Assembly: GCA_964006375.1 (NCBI GenBank)
Contig: OZ023263.1
Coordinates: 130,685,454-130,749,453, forward strand
DNA length: 64,000 bases
Origin: Tillus elongatus
Taxonomy: Eukaryota > Arthropoda > Insecta > Coleoptera > Cleridae
Direction of reading: 5' to 3'
Below, in pieces: positions 48,652-62,340 of the stretch. Below the pieces are notes generated by a model. The model saw only the letters and a program-made list of their open reading frames with translations. It ran no database searches and was not told the origin of the DNA. Position 1 is the stretch's first letter, and every line of letters begins with the position of its first letter. The position numbers and the translations under genes are program-made.

Positions 48652-49484
48652 TGTTTACGGAAGCGGAGGTTAATTATCGGAATAAAAGATGTAAAAGGTA
48701 AAGGTAAGATGCTTACTGGCAATTAGGCCATTGCTGACCATTTTGCTCATCTAAACTAACCTACCCTCCACCTTGAGCTCGACCTCAACGACGACAGTGA
48801 TTTTGAAAAATCATCCGGCGCCGGTGAGGCTCGAACCGTCGTCCCCCGAGTCCGTATTGGAAAGTCTGAATCGACTTTCCCGCACGGCCACGGAGGCGCT
48901 AATAAAAGATGTAGGAACGAAGCACATGTGTTATGACATAGATAACGGTATATTGATAACGATATTAAAGCACAAAACTTAATACACATAATAATAGTAA
49001 CAATAATGATATAACAAATGGAATAAGAGAAACTTACTTAGGTATGGTCATCTTTGACTATTAAATAATAACAGTCTATATAATTAAATAATCGCGGCGT
49101 TATTTACCCGACTACATTTCAGCAGCTTATTTAAAATGAACGATATACATTTCCGCCTACGTTCTAGAACCGAGTTTAATTAACTATATATTTACTACAA
49201 TGAATCTGCTTTATATTTACTAACAATGACATATTTTGATTCTTAACCTTGATGACTAAACATTCTTGTCTGTCTTACAAATTCGTTTGTTATGGTTTAA
49301 ATGCTGAATGTGACAATTTCAACGTTGCTCCATGTAATGTCGACCTCCAATTTATTGAAATGTTTACATGACTGCATTACAGAATCTAAGTGACCTACTT
49401 GTAATAATTATTTTGGTGTTTTTACTAATTACAGTTTTAAGGCTATTAGGGCCGTTATGAAATATCATCTGTTCTTCCTGAACA
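48652..49484 (-). promoter_or_regulatory. 3' LTR of element F, containing a SINE
   Basis: Matches the 5' LTR outside the SINE insertion, with further small indels near 48930-49060 and 49430. Confidence 0.88.
48694..48900 (-). mobile_element. tRNA-derived SINE with 13-bp target duplication
   Basis: Flanked by perfect AATAAAAGATGTA repeats (48681-48693 and 48901-48913). On the minus strand it starts AGCGCCTCCGTGGCCGTGCGGG, containing an A-box, and has GGTTCGAGCCTC, a B-box, at 48837-48826. The tRNA part resembles tRNA-Ser. The tail ends in a short pyrimidine-rich ACCTTTACCTTTT rather than poly-A. The 5' LTR of element F lacks it. Confidence 0.88.
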
Positions 49485-49859
49485 TACTGCCAAGTCGAAA
49501 GAATGACAGCTCGCCCTATGGCTCTGACCTAAATGTTTGATGAACTACTAATACTTTAATAAGTGTAGACAATCTTAGGTATGTTTCCGAACTTAATCGT
49601 AAAACTAATAATTTTGGATTCAATCTTACGATATCACCATAATTAAAATGATATACTATGCATACCACTCTATGGGGGTAATCGTAATAATAAATAAATA
49701 AATCTTTTTTGAATATAACCTTACGTGAGATAATCGCAATAATTAAAATTACACTACAATTATGTCTACTACTCTAAGATGGTAGTATAAATCTTAATAA
49801 TTAATATTTTTTGATACAGTCTATGTATCATGATAGAACTAACAATGAAAAATAATATA

Positions 49860-49860
<1 letters not shown>

Positions 49861-49932
<72 letters not shown>
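49861..49932. repeat. (TA)n microsatellite in element F
   Basis: Lies in the 3' part of the internal region. Frames running through it (50208-49861, 50053-49769) end in Tyr-Ile repeats; their non-repetitive upstream part (50208-49935) has no motif I recognise. Confidence 0.95.
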
Positions 49933-49934
<2 letters not shown>

Positions 49935-50286
49935 ACCTTGAGTCGTCTTGGAGTGCTTTCCCACTGACCCATGACTGAACTTGACCACGCAGCGGCCATT
50001 GTTTGGTTGATACCATGTGCCCTGCGTGTACTTTCTTCCTCTTGAACTTCCATCTGGCCCTGTGCTTCAACTTGCGAACATGCACCTTATACCCATCTAC
50101 CTTGTGACTTTGCTTCCGTGAGCCCTCCACTATTGCTCGATGGCCCCAGTATACTCTGTGGCCTCTGCCCATTTTTGCTTGTCCCTGCTTCTGACCTCCA
50201 TACTCCACCCCAGTGTGTGTAAATCTCTGGGTGGTTGTACTTCTTACTGCTCCTCCTCTATAAAATTCTTTCTTTCCTATCTTCGT

Positions 50287-51117
50287 TTATATTGGGACTT
50301 TTTCTATTCGTAATACTGCTTGTTTTACTTCTTGTGCTTCTTTCTTCCCTTTTAATAATTTGCTCTCTCTACCTACATTAGTTTTCTTCGCTGCTGATTT
50401 GGCTTCAGATCTGAAATTTTCTGGATAACTTTTAAAATTCACTCTTCCCTGCTCGTCTTTGGCTTCTTCTATCTCTGGTATTTCTTTAATTAAATTTAAG
50501 TTGAATATTTCTTGCTTGTTTTTGGCTTCTTCTATCCCTGGTATTTCTTTAATTAAATTTAAATCAAATATTTCTTGCTCGTTTGTGGCTTCTTCTACCT
50601 CGGGCATTTCTTTACGTAAATTTAAATTAAATATTTCTTGCTTGTTTCTTGCTTCTTCAACTTCTTGTATTTCTTCAATGAAACTTTCATGATTATTCCT
50701 TGACGCTATTTTTGCGTAGACTTCTTCAATTGTTGAATTTATTGCTTTTTGGACTTTCTCTGGGAATGCTGTCCGTTCCTTATCCTTGCATGTGAATACT
50801 GGTATTCTTATTTTTGGTAATTCGAATTCTGGAAACAGTGATGAACAGCGGTATGCTTCTTTGTTAATTGCTCTTTCCAGCTTAACCATGGCGTTATCGT
50901 ACCATTGGCTTAGCGTCGAATGAGCTTCATCTAGATTTTCTGATTCTGTCATTATTTTTATATTCATTATGACAACTTCAATTTTATCCCATTGCCTTTT
51001 TACGTTTCCTTTTCTGATTTCAAATTTGATAGGTATATCGTTATCATTCATTTTTTCTACTTCTTCTAATTTTTTGATAAATTGGTTTACCCGTAATTTT
51101 AGTTCTTTCGAACGCAT
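50287..51117 (-). CDS. Gag-like protein of element F with 21-residue repeats
   Basis: A 276-codon open frame starting at ATG 51117. Residues 1-90 are charged and helical. FELPKIRIPVF (about residue 95) resembles the LPK(I/L)..P.F motif of BEL/Pao-type Gag (DUF1759-like). From about residue 147 come four tandem 21-residue units of the form (E/G)(V/I)EEA.N.QEIF.LNLIKE(I/M)P, giving 63-bp DNA repeats and a likely acidic coiled coil of three heptads per unit. The C-terminus is Lys-rich. There is no zinc knuckle. The frame is intact but the element has no pol. It could also be an unrelated gene captured by the element. Confidence 0.55.
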   Translation of the reverse strand: MRSKELKLRVNQFIKKLEEVEKMNDNDIPIKFEIRKGNVKRQWDKIEVVIMNIKIMTESENLDEAHSTLSQWYDNAMVKLERAINKEAYRCSSLFPEFELPKIRIPVFTCKDKERTAFPEKVQKAINSTIEEVYAKIASRNNHESFIEEIQEVEEARNKQEIFNLNLRKEMPEVEEATNEQEIFDLNLIKEIPGIEEAKNKQEIFNLNLIKEIPEIEEAKDEQGRVNFKSYPENFRSEAKSAAKKTNVGRESKLLKGKKEAQEVKQAVLRIEKVPI

Positions 51118-51221
51118 TTTTAATTCTGGCTTAGTTCTCCTTTTAATCTGATTCCTAGTTGCCTGTGACCTATATCTTGTCTCTGACCCTGTATTTTTGT
51201 CTCTGACCCTGTATCTGCTTT

Positions 51222-51436
51222 GCTGGAACTGACCTTCTTTCGGTACTGCCCCGGACTCTTCTGTCCTGTTTATTTACTTTATTGGAACTGACCTTCTTCT
51301 GGTACTGCCCCGGACTCTTCTGTCCTGTTTATTTACTTTATTGGAACTGACCTTCTTCTGGTACTGCCCTGGACTCTTCTGTCCTGTTTATTTACTTTAT
51401 TGGAACTGACCTTCTTCTGGTACTGCCCTGATTATA
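51222..51436. repeat. 59-bp tandem repeat, about 3.6 copies
   Basis: GGAACTGACCTTCTT recurs at 51225, 51284, 51343 and 51402, exactly 59 bp apart, between the 5' LTR and the gag-like frame of element F. Copies are nearly identical, so the array is young. Confidence 0.92.
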
Positions 51437-51600
51437 TTCACTAAAATAAAGGGTATTTGGAGACCTGGGTTAAAGGATATTTGATAAGGTTTAAGTGAGT
51501 ACTGTATTTTCACTGGCACTGGTTCTTTTTCGTCAAAGGGCCCTGCTCTTCAGCTACTCTTGTCTTCGAAGGACCATGTTTTCTTTTACTTTATGGACCA

Positions 51601-52127
51601 TGTTTACGGAAGGAGGTTAATTATAGGGAAAAAATTTAGGTACGAAGCACATATGTTGAAGCACAAAACTTATTAATAATCATAATAATTAAAATAAGTG
51701 AAACTTACTTTGACTGTTAAATATTGCATTGCTTATTTAATTAAATAGTCGCGGCGTTATTTACCCGACTACATTTCAGCAGCTTATTTAAAATGAACGA
51801 TATACATTTCCGCCTACATTGTAGAACGGAGTTTAAGTGAACTATATATTTACTACAATGAATCTGCTTTATATTTACCAACAATGACATATTTTGATTC
51901 TTAACCTTGATGACTAAACATTCTTATCTGTCTTACAAATTCGTTTGTTATGGTTTAAATGCTGAATGTGACAATTTCAACGTTGCTCCATATAATGTCG
52001 ACCTCCAATTTATTGAAATGTTTACATGACTGCATTACAGAATTTAACTGACCTACTTGTAATAATTATTTTGGTGTTTTTAAGGCTATTAGGGCCGTTA
52101 TGAAATATCATCTGTTCTTCCTGAACA
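51601..52127 (-). promoter_or_regulatory. 5' LTR of element F
   Basis: 527 bp, TGTTCAGGAAG...CCGTAAACA. It keeps the uninterrupted site (GGTTAATTATAGGGAAAAAATTTAGG) that the SINE occupies in the other LTR. Confidence 0.88.
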
Positions 52128-52526
52128 GTAATTGTTAGAATGTATAATTTGTTAAGAAAAGTTTATAGTATGTAATATATTTTTGATGTGTAATCAAATT
52201 ATTATGTATATTTAGTCTTATGTATTTTTTTAAAATTTAAATGTTGGCCGCCTTTTGTTTTGCTTGAAATTAGTATAATTTGTTATTATGATTGATCTAA
52301 TGCGTTTTTATGTTTGTAGATTTTTTATAATTTATGTCTATGAAGTATTTAACTTTTTGATCAGTTGTTATAATATTCACTAAATCTTAAACTTCTAGTA
52401 AATGTGCTCAAATTGTTACTGCTCAGATATTTTTTGTCAACACAGTTATAGGGAATATTCCTATATTGTTATTTAAAATAAATATTTACCTTTTTTCTTT
52501 GTTTTTCTTTACCACAGCTATGTAAT

Positions 52527-52528
<2 letters not shown>

Positions 52529-52582
<54 letters not shown>
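52529..52582. repeat. (CT)n microsatellite
   Basis: 27 CT dinucleotides. Confidence 0.97.
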
Positions 52583-52584
<2 letters not shown>

Positions 52585-52692
52585 AGGCATTATATTATTT
52601 TAGGATTCAAGAGAAAATTCTTTAGCACAAATTTCACTGTTAGTTTTGTTTTACCCCCTTACGGATTTCTTTACCTGAAGCCTTTTCCCTTC

Positions 52693-52695
<3 letters not shown>

Positions 52696-52767
<72 letters not shown>
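52696..52767. repeat. (TA)n microsatellite
   Basis: TA array with one TG interruption near its right end. Confidence 0.95.
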
Positions 52768-55252
<2,485 letters not shown>

Positions 55253-55256
55253 CGCG

Positions 55257-55564
55257 ACCTAACTTCACGGTTAAGACGTTTGAATTTTTAAAACAATTTA
55301 TTTAATACTTTGAACAATCAATACTTAATTACTTAGTTACAAGAAAAATGAATAATATAATATACTAAAATAAGACGATCAACCTACATGTGATCTAATG
55401 TCTATGCACTCGGTGTGTAGATTCTCACAGTGATATTCCGTTCTACTTGCACTTTGAACCTGCAAAGTTCTTGGCTCCGTTAAGACGACGGCTGACTCAG
55501 CGGTTCTTACCGTGGGAAGGCGACATTGTAGTATAACGGGCCATTGTTTGGGCTCCATTTATCT
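55257..55564 (-). promoter_or_regulatory. 3' LTR of element A, internally deleted
   Basis: Shares both ends with the 5' LTR but lacks the TATA-containing segment found there at about 61460-61570. Confidence 0.85.
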
Positions 55565-55586
55565 CCTCCCCTTTTTAAAGATGAAG

Positions 55587-57045
55587 CTATGGTTCGTTCC
55601 GGATTTTCAATGGAAATCCGGACTCGGTGCTTCCTGTTTTTGTTCCTTTATCTTCTTTGCTGGTTCTTCGTTTCTTCAACCCCATTCGGACTGCTATAGT
55701 TGTGATGGTTATTAAGACAGCTATGTACAGTAATATTGTCCATATACTCAGGTGATGGATTGGTATTGTTATAGGTCCTGGCATATTTTGTTTAATTTTT
55801 TGAAGTTGGTGTTGGATTTGATTGATGTTGTGTAGCTGTACGTTTTTTAATGATATTTCGGGTACTGGTCCTGGATTTGGTTGATCTTCTGGAATGGGGG
55901 TCTCTAGTGTAGGCAGGTTGAATAGTTGTTGTGTTTCTGCTGTTGCTGGGCCGGTCTTGTAGATTTTGTTACCTATGGTTAATTGGCAATTTGGTTGCAG
56001 GTTGATTAATTTTGTACCCTTGATGATGTTCCTGTTCCTTGCAAGTTATTCTGGCGTTAGTTTCTTCGGGTGCTATAACTATATACTGACTGGTTCCATA
56101 TCTCGAAACTGTGGTTCTATTAATTTTGACTAATTCTTGATTACAATTGTTAATAGGTTTTTGAAATTTTATTAGCTTTATTTCACATGGGTTTTGATCA
56201 TTCATGGTTGTTGGATTGTCGTCTTTGCAAAAATATATCTGGCTCTTTAAATTTTGACATTCTTCATTACGATAGGCATATTGTTTACTGCTTAGGATAA
56301 GGTATTTGGTTCTAGGAATTATCATGGTAAAAAGGTGTGTCTTTCTGGGGACAGGTAATGTATATAATTGATAATAATCATATTCTGATTCATCTACCAG
56401 AGGTATTTCTATTTGAAATATAATTTTGAAATTGTTTTGGACTGCTTTTATTTTAAATACTTTTTCGTATAGATTTAGATCAGTGGTTGTTATTACTTTA
56501 GCATTAGTTGCATAATTTTGTATTTTATTGATTTCTTTTATTATAAATATTGGTTTTAGTATGGATGTGTGAAAGATTCCTAATTTTGCAAAAGTCATGG
56601 CATTTTCTGTTGTTAGTGCTATTTCTTGAATATTGTTTAATAATTGTCCTAGCTGCATGAGTAACTCTAGGATCTTAATGCGATGATAGTGAGGTAATTG
56701 TTCACTTCGCAGGCTTTCTACTGTATTACCTAATTCATTTATCCTATTTACTATCGTGCGTTGGTTATGACTCAATCCTACTATCGTTCTATTAAATTCG
56801 ACGATTGCCTCGAGCATGACCAAATTTTGGAACCTAAAAAGTTCATGAATTTTATTTTGATCTGTCGTTAAGACTTCTAATGCTTGCTGAATGCGTTCCC
56901 CATCTTGTGAAGCGAGATTCCCTGTGATTGACTTAAATATAGAACCTAGTCCGTTTATTATGCCACGTTTTCGTATATTAATAATATTGTTATTTGGAAA
57001 AATCCTGTAAAATGTATTATTCCTGCTTGTTGTAGTAAAATTCAC
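55587..57045 (-). pseudogene. env (F-type fusion protein) of element A, one frameshift
   Basis: The main frame (57045-55969, 358 codons) has a basic IRKR cleavage-like site followed by a hydrophobic G-I-I-N-G-L-G-S-I-F segment, then a long heptad-like helical region, and a cysteine-containing ectodomain with several N-x-T/S sites. This is the layout of the F/Env protein (Baculo_F-like) of errantiviruses. Near 55975 the frame hits a stop. The membrane-spanning segment (TILLYIAVLITITTIAV) and basic tail continue in another frame (55784-55587). The subunit N-terminal to the cleavage site is very short, so the receptor-binding part is missing or lies in the degenerate region upstream. Not functional as it stands. 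Confidence 0.78.
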
Positions 57046-58969
57046 TTATCATTAAATTTTGCTATGCAGCATTGTAATTTGTTATTGTTAACTACTGGTG
57101 GATATTTATTAGCTCTTATTTAATTTATTGGGAGTTTTATTCCTAAATGATTGATTCGTTACTTTACCTTATTTCTAGCTGATTATATAATTTATTAATA
57201 CTAGGGTTACTTGAAACGGTCTTATAATTACGTTACCAGTGTTACGTGCGTTAATTCATTTAAGAATTAAGCTTGCTATTTAATTTGTCTGTGTCAGTCT
57301 GTTCATTGTCTCGTACGTTCTGTATCAATTCCAATTTGTTGTTTACGTAGTCGAGTGTCTTATATGTAATTCTTACATTGTAGGTACTTTGAGTTGATTC
57401 TCTGTTATGGCTTCTTGGAATAGCTTTGTTATGATTTAAAGAAATGACATTATCGAACCGTGTCCTTGTCGTAATCTATCTATGAATATACATGTATCAT
57501 AATTATTATTTTTTTCAATTATAAAATATGGGTGATGTCCCAATATTAAAAGTTTTATTGATTGCTGAATTGGCTAGTTCCTAATCTGGGTTGTATACAA
57601 CACAATAATATTTATTTTGTGATCAACGTGTTCTGTTATAATTTTTCTTCTATGGCTGGTTTCTATTTAATTTAAATTTTACTTATATGAAAGTCTGTCG
57701 TCTATTTTCTGACTTAGAATATATTTGGTTCCTCCGTAATTTTGAACTTTTTGATTAGTTTTGTTGTTAACTAATTCTTTTTTCTAGTTTCGGTCGACAG
57801 ATTGTTGAGTGTGAGTCTGAAATAATCGGTTGCCCCTACGCTGGCTAGTAATTCTTTCTTATCATTGTTGTACCTCGATTTTGTTGTTAATATAATATTT
57901 CTTTGGAAAAGTCTGGTGTTATAACACAGGTGAATGCATTAAAATGTCTTTATACGAGTTAAAGGTACCAATGTAGTTCCTGTCGTTAACGTTTATTTAT
58001 AAGTTTACTTTAAGCCTTTTGTTAGTGGCTTCACGACTGCATCGTCTGTTTATGATCAGATATACAGTATGGTCCTAATTATATGGATTTCCTATTTTTA
58101 ATTTTTGCCTTAAATGGTCGATAATGTTCGATAATTGTGCTGTGAAAATCCTTTAGAGTGTCTTACGGTAGTTTTGTTACAAGTGTTTTCTTAATAGAGT
58201 TGTGAAGAAGTTTCGACACGACTTTGTCTAACATTTTGATCTGAATATTTATAATATGAAAACATTTTTTTTTCCATTATTATTATTGTTATTATATTTT
58301 TAGAGGGTTAACCTATTACGTATATTTCATACATCTATAAAATTTGGGTGATTCTACGTTCTTACAGTTTTTATTAATAGCCGAACTTACCAGTTCGTAA
58401 TCTTGTCCATTTACAAAAATGCAGTAATTCCTCTGTGGTAACCAATATTCTTTTTTAAAATTCTCTATTTCACCTGGTTTATTTAAATTAAAATTTGCAT
58501 ATATATAATTCCTTTTGTCCCTTCTGACTTATTGGTTTGTCAGTATTTTTTAAACTATCTGATTTTAAATCTGTGTGCCATACCCAGTGGTGTATCGGTG
58601 AATTATCTTTCTAAAATGTTTTCTAATTACGTAATGAATTATTGATTCTACTTTTGACAAGGTGATAACGATAAGATTTATTACATACGCCTATATGTCC
58701 TTTTTCTTTACAATATTAATCATCAGCTTAGTTATTCAATTTAAAATTTGTTGTGTGCGGTCCTGAATATAATTCTTATTTAATGTTTATCTACTGGTAT
58801 ATTTTAGGTATTTGTTACAATAAGTTTGCTTTTTCGTCATATTAGTCGCCTGTATCTATTTGTCATAATGTAACGGTGTCTGCTTAGTGTCGTTTTATTT
58901 GTTTGTAGTCTTTATGTAATTGTGTCAAGTCATGTATGTTATTTATCCGATTTTTCCGTTTTACCTTAC
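57046..58969 (-). other. Degenerate internal region of element A with a duplicated module
   Basis: AT-rich, no long frame. Two diverged segments about 800 bp apart (57530-57700 and 58338-58540) are similar in DNA and, on the minus strand, in translation: both contain NYC.., ELA/VxSAINK and a SP.FY pattern. The 58540-58338 piece is open for about 60 codons up to a TAA. I cannot assign a family; the position would suit integrase or the N-terminal part of env. Confidence 0.45.
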
Positions 58970-59665
58970 TTAGGTAATATAAGTCGATTGCTTATTTGGT
59001 TTATTTAATTTAAATACATTGTAATCTTTTTTGTTACAATATTCACAGGTTTTAATATAATTTGCAATTTTCTGTCTCATCTGGGGAAAAGCGAATTTGT
59101 TTTGCATCTGTTCACAAGTTTCATTAAATGAGCGATGTCGCCGTTTAGTTTCATGCGCCCACATTATTTGCTGCTTAATATCTGACGCTGATTCTAATTT
59201 TTCTAATATGGGTACTTTTGTTTTAGAATTATTAGTCGTATTGGACTTTTGTATTTTTATGGGGTTTGTTTCAGTACTATTTTTATTTATGGTAAAAATT
59301 TGTTTATTATTAACATTAGAGTTTTCTGCTTTAGGGTTTGTTTCACTTACTACCTGTTTTACCGTTTTTAGCCCCATATTCCCCGTATTATCATGTTGGC
59401 CTAAAGGTTCATCTTCATCTGGTTTTCTTACTACTAATTTATTTCTACCTAGTGCTCTATCCGACTGCTTAATTAATTTAGTACTAGATTTTAATTGATT
59501 TTTACTTTTTGTTTGGACGTCGTATATATTATATAACCTATTAAGATCAGTTTCCTCGTTACAATGTTCGTTTGTAATGGGAACTTCATTTAAACTGCTC
59601 TGTGGACTTTTGTTTAATCTCCCTATTATATTACCACTGGTGAGCCAGGAATTTACATAATTCAT
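58970..59665 (-). pseudogene. pol remnant of element A: integrase zinc-binding domain only
   Basis: A 231-codon frame. The first 150 residues are low-complexity and charged, resembling the spacer after Gag. The end carries H-x3-RRHRSFNET...FAFPQMRQKIANYIKTCEYCNKKD, the H-H-C-C zinc domain found at the start of Ty3/gypsy integrases. Protease, RT and RNase H normally lie before this domain and are absent, so a deletion of more than 2 kb has joined the two ends in frame. The catalytic core of integrase is not recognisable downstream. Confidence 0.7.
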
Positions 59666-59877
59666 AATACTGTTATTGTTCTGTTAAACGTTCTGCTTGG
59701 AATTTGACTCGTCAGCGAAATCAATCGACTGCATAGGTCTCATGTCGCTTGCGTCCTTATTCAAGTTTAAGTTTAAATTAATTCTACGCTCATTCATTCC
59801 TTTCTTACCATTATAACTACTATCACTGCCCTCGTTAATTAAATTATTTGTTGGAATATCTATATGGTTAATATGTA

Positions 59878-61090
59878 CTACCGGTTGTCCGTATACGTGT
59901 CTGTTATATGAAAATTTTGTTGTTGACTATCGTATTCGTCTGCTGGCGAATTTTCGTAATTTAATTCTTCGTTTACATAATTTAAATCGTAATTTGTTTC
60001 ATTTACTTCGTTCTCATTAAATTCTATTTTATTTACATGAGCCGCTCTCCTTGGTAGCGACAGTCTCGTGTTAGAACTATCTACTTCCATTGGTTCGTGA
60101 TAATTTCTGTTAGCATTATGATTTGAATTGGGTCGACCCGGTTGATTATTGAAGTTTGGTCGCCTAAATTGACTCGAAAAATTTTGCCTTGGTACAAACT
60201 GTTGATTTTGTCTAGGCTGGGAATTTGTGTGATTGTTTTGATTATTATGTTGTTGAAATGGTCTAGAGTTTGTTTGGAAAGGTTTCTGAAATTGTACATT
60301 CGGAAAAGGGGGGTTATTTTGTCTCTGAAAGAAAGTACGGTTCTGTCCTTCTAATTTATTATTATTACGGAAATTCTTATTTATTGTTTTATCTCTATAA
60401 TCGAAATTTTCCTCTGCGAACACGAATTTCAAAGCTTGTTCTATGCTTACCGGTGCTTGACTACGCAAGACAAGCCCTAATGGATTGCGTAACCCTCCTA
60501 AGATCGCTTTTAATGTTTGATTCTGGTATATGTCTTTCTTAATTAATCGCACGCATTCATTTTGCTCGTTAGCTATTAAACTCGAGATGAGCAATTGCTC
60601 TATATGGCGGCATCTGTTCGCGAACGACAGTGCGTCTTCAGCATTACGCTGTTTCAAGGTTAACATCTCAGCTAATAAACTGTGATCATCTCGTTGATCA
60701 CTGAAATTTTGAACAATGGCCTCTCTCAGGTCTGCCCACGTGTTGATTATCTTTGTATTTACTATAAGCCGGGCTGTTCCCGTTAGTTTAGTTCGAACGT
60801 AATTTAGCAAGAAGTGATTCATATACGTTTGGCACGTAGAACTGATTCATGACCAAGTCACATGCTTTTAAAAAGTTGCCTACGTTGGCTGGTTGCCCGT
60901 CGAACTCTGGAATAGCTTTTAAGAAAAATTCTTTGAATTGGTCTGTCATGTTGCTACTATTACTACTCTTATTAATATTTGAATGATTTACTGTTATGTT
61001 ATTGTCGCTAATGCTGATTGATCTAAATCTATACTCTATGTTACATAAACTTTGTGCTTCTTCCTCTGAATCAGACATATAACGTTTCAA
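59878..61090 (-). pseudogene. gag of element A, one frameshift
   Basis: The first frame (61090-60788) starts MKRYMSDSEEEAQ and contains DQFKEFFLKAIPEFDGQPANVGNFLKACD. The second (60822-59878) has YVRTKLTGTARLIV, TWADLREAIVQNFSDQRDD, LKQRNAEDALSFANRCRHIEQL and LGGLRNPLGLVL..IEQALKFVFAEENFDYRDK, then an Asn/Gln/Arg-rich tail. These are Ty3/gypsy capsid motifs. The shift lies near 60810. Element C has the same Gag in more decayed form. No zinc knuckle. Confidence 0.8.
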
Positions 61091-61294
61091 TACAACACAT
61101 ATAAAAATTGGAAATGTAAAAATGGGATAGCAGTAAACTTACCATAATACGATGGTTGCTGCTTCCATTTGGCTCTGCTTGGCCACTATTTATGCTTCAA
61201 CTTGGCTCTGCTTGGCTCGAATTGGTTATTAGGCGTCGATACGCTTAAAAATCGATATGCTTTCGGTTTTCTAACCAATACTAACAACTGCACC

Positions 61295-61716
61295 ACTTAT
61301 CTTCACGGTTAAGACGTTTGAATTTTTAAAACAATTTATTTAATACTTTGAACAATCAATACTTAATTACTTAGTTACAAGAAAAATGAATAATATAATA
61401 TACTAAAATAAGACGATCAACCTACATGTGATCTAATGTCTATGCACTCGGTGTGCTAATGACTAACTCGGAACAAGAATGAACGGTTCTACCTCTGTGA
61501 GCAGCCTCTTTATAGTCTTCCCTCCAGGCGTGGCACTATGTCTCTGGATAAACAAAGAATCTGCTGATGTAGATTCTCACAGTGATATTCTGTTCTACTT
61601 GCACTTTGAACCTGCAAAATTCTTGGCTCCGTTAGGACGACGGCTGACTCAGCGGTTCTTACCGTGGGAAGGCGACGTTGTAGTATAACGGGCCATTGTT
61701 TGGGCTCCATTTATCT
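61295..61716 (-). promoter_or_regulatory. 5' LTR of element A
   Basis: 422 bp. On the minus strand it has a TATA-like GACTATAAAGAGG near 61510. It ends GAAGATAAGT directly before GGTGCAGTTG, against GAAGTTAGGT at the outer end of the 3' LTR. Confidence 0.85.
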
Positions 61717-61720
61717 CGCG

Positions 61721-62255
<535 letters not shown>

Positions 62256-62302
62256 CATGCTTGGTTCTCGGGTTAAACCGCGTCCAGAATTTATGGAAAC
62301 TC

Positions 62303-62339
62303 GACGTTTCGGCTCCTGTTTTGGAGCCATTTTCAAGAG
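62303..62339 (-). ncRNA. Degenerate hammerhead-like motif of the Penelope-like element
   Basis: Minus strand: CTCTTGAAAA, then TGGCTCC...GGAGCC as stem II, GAA, ACGT as minimal stem III, C, GAG. The order is that of a type I hammerhead, but the CUGANGA core reads UUGAAAA, with C3 and G8 substituted. Expected to be inactive. Penelope-like elements are known to carry such motifs in their terminal regions. Confidence 0.5.
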
Positions 62340-62340
62340 G

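Larger units (their letters stand above)
48652..52127 (-). mobile_element. LTR retrotransposon F, short, BEL/Pao-like
   Basis: LTRs 51601-52127 (5') and 48652-49484 (3') both begin TGTTCAGGAAG and end GTAAACA on the minus strand (TG...CA). A perfect 5-bp target duplication GTAAT lies at 48647-48651 and 52128-52132. TGGTCCATAAAG follows the 5' LTR as a likely primer-binding site. Inside are a gag-like frame, tandem repeats and a (TA)n array, but no recognisable RT, protease or integrase, so the element depends on others. Confidence 0.88.
55257..61716 (-). mobile_element. Ty3/gypsy (errantivirus-like) retrotransposon A with env
   Basis: Minus orientation. 5' LTR 61295-61716, 3' LTR 55257-55564. 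CGCG flanks both ends (61717-61720 and 55253-55256). LTRs start AGATAAATGG. Primer-binding region GGTGCAGTTGTTAG follows the 5' LTR, and polypurine AAAAAGGGGAGG precedes the 3' LTR. The 3' LTR lacks about 110 bp present in the 5' LTR (after CTCGGTGTG). Order: gag, a short pol piece with only the integrase zinc domain, a degenerate 1.9-kb region, env. Protease, RT and RNase H are deleted. Confidence 0.88.

Noticed and set aside
48800..48902. Functional tRNA gene
   Set aside because: A- and B-boxes are present but the acceptor stem does not close, and the segment lies within a SINE bounded by target duplications.
59097..60542. Plus-strand frames of 70-133 codons
   Set aside because: Antisense shadows of element A gag and integrase fragment.
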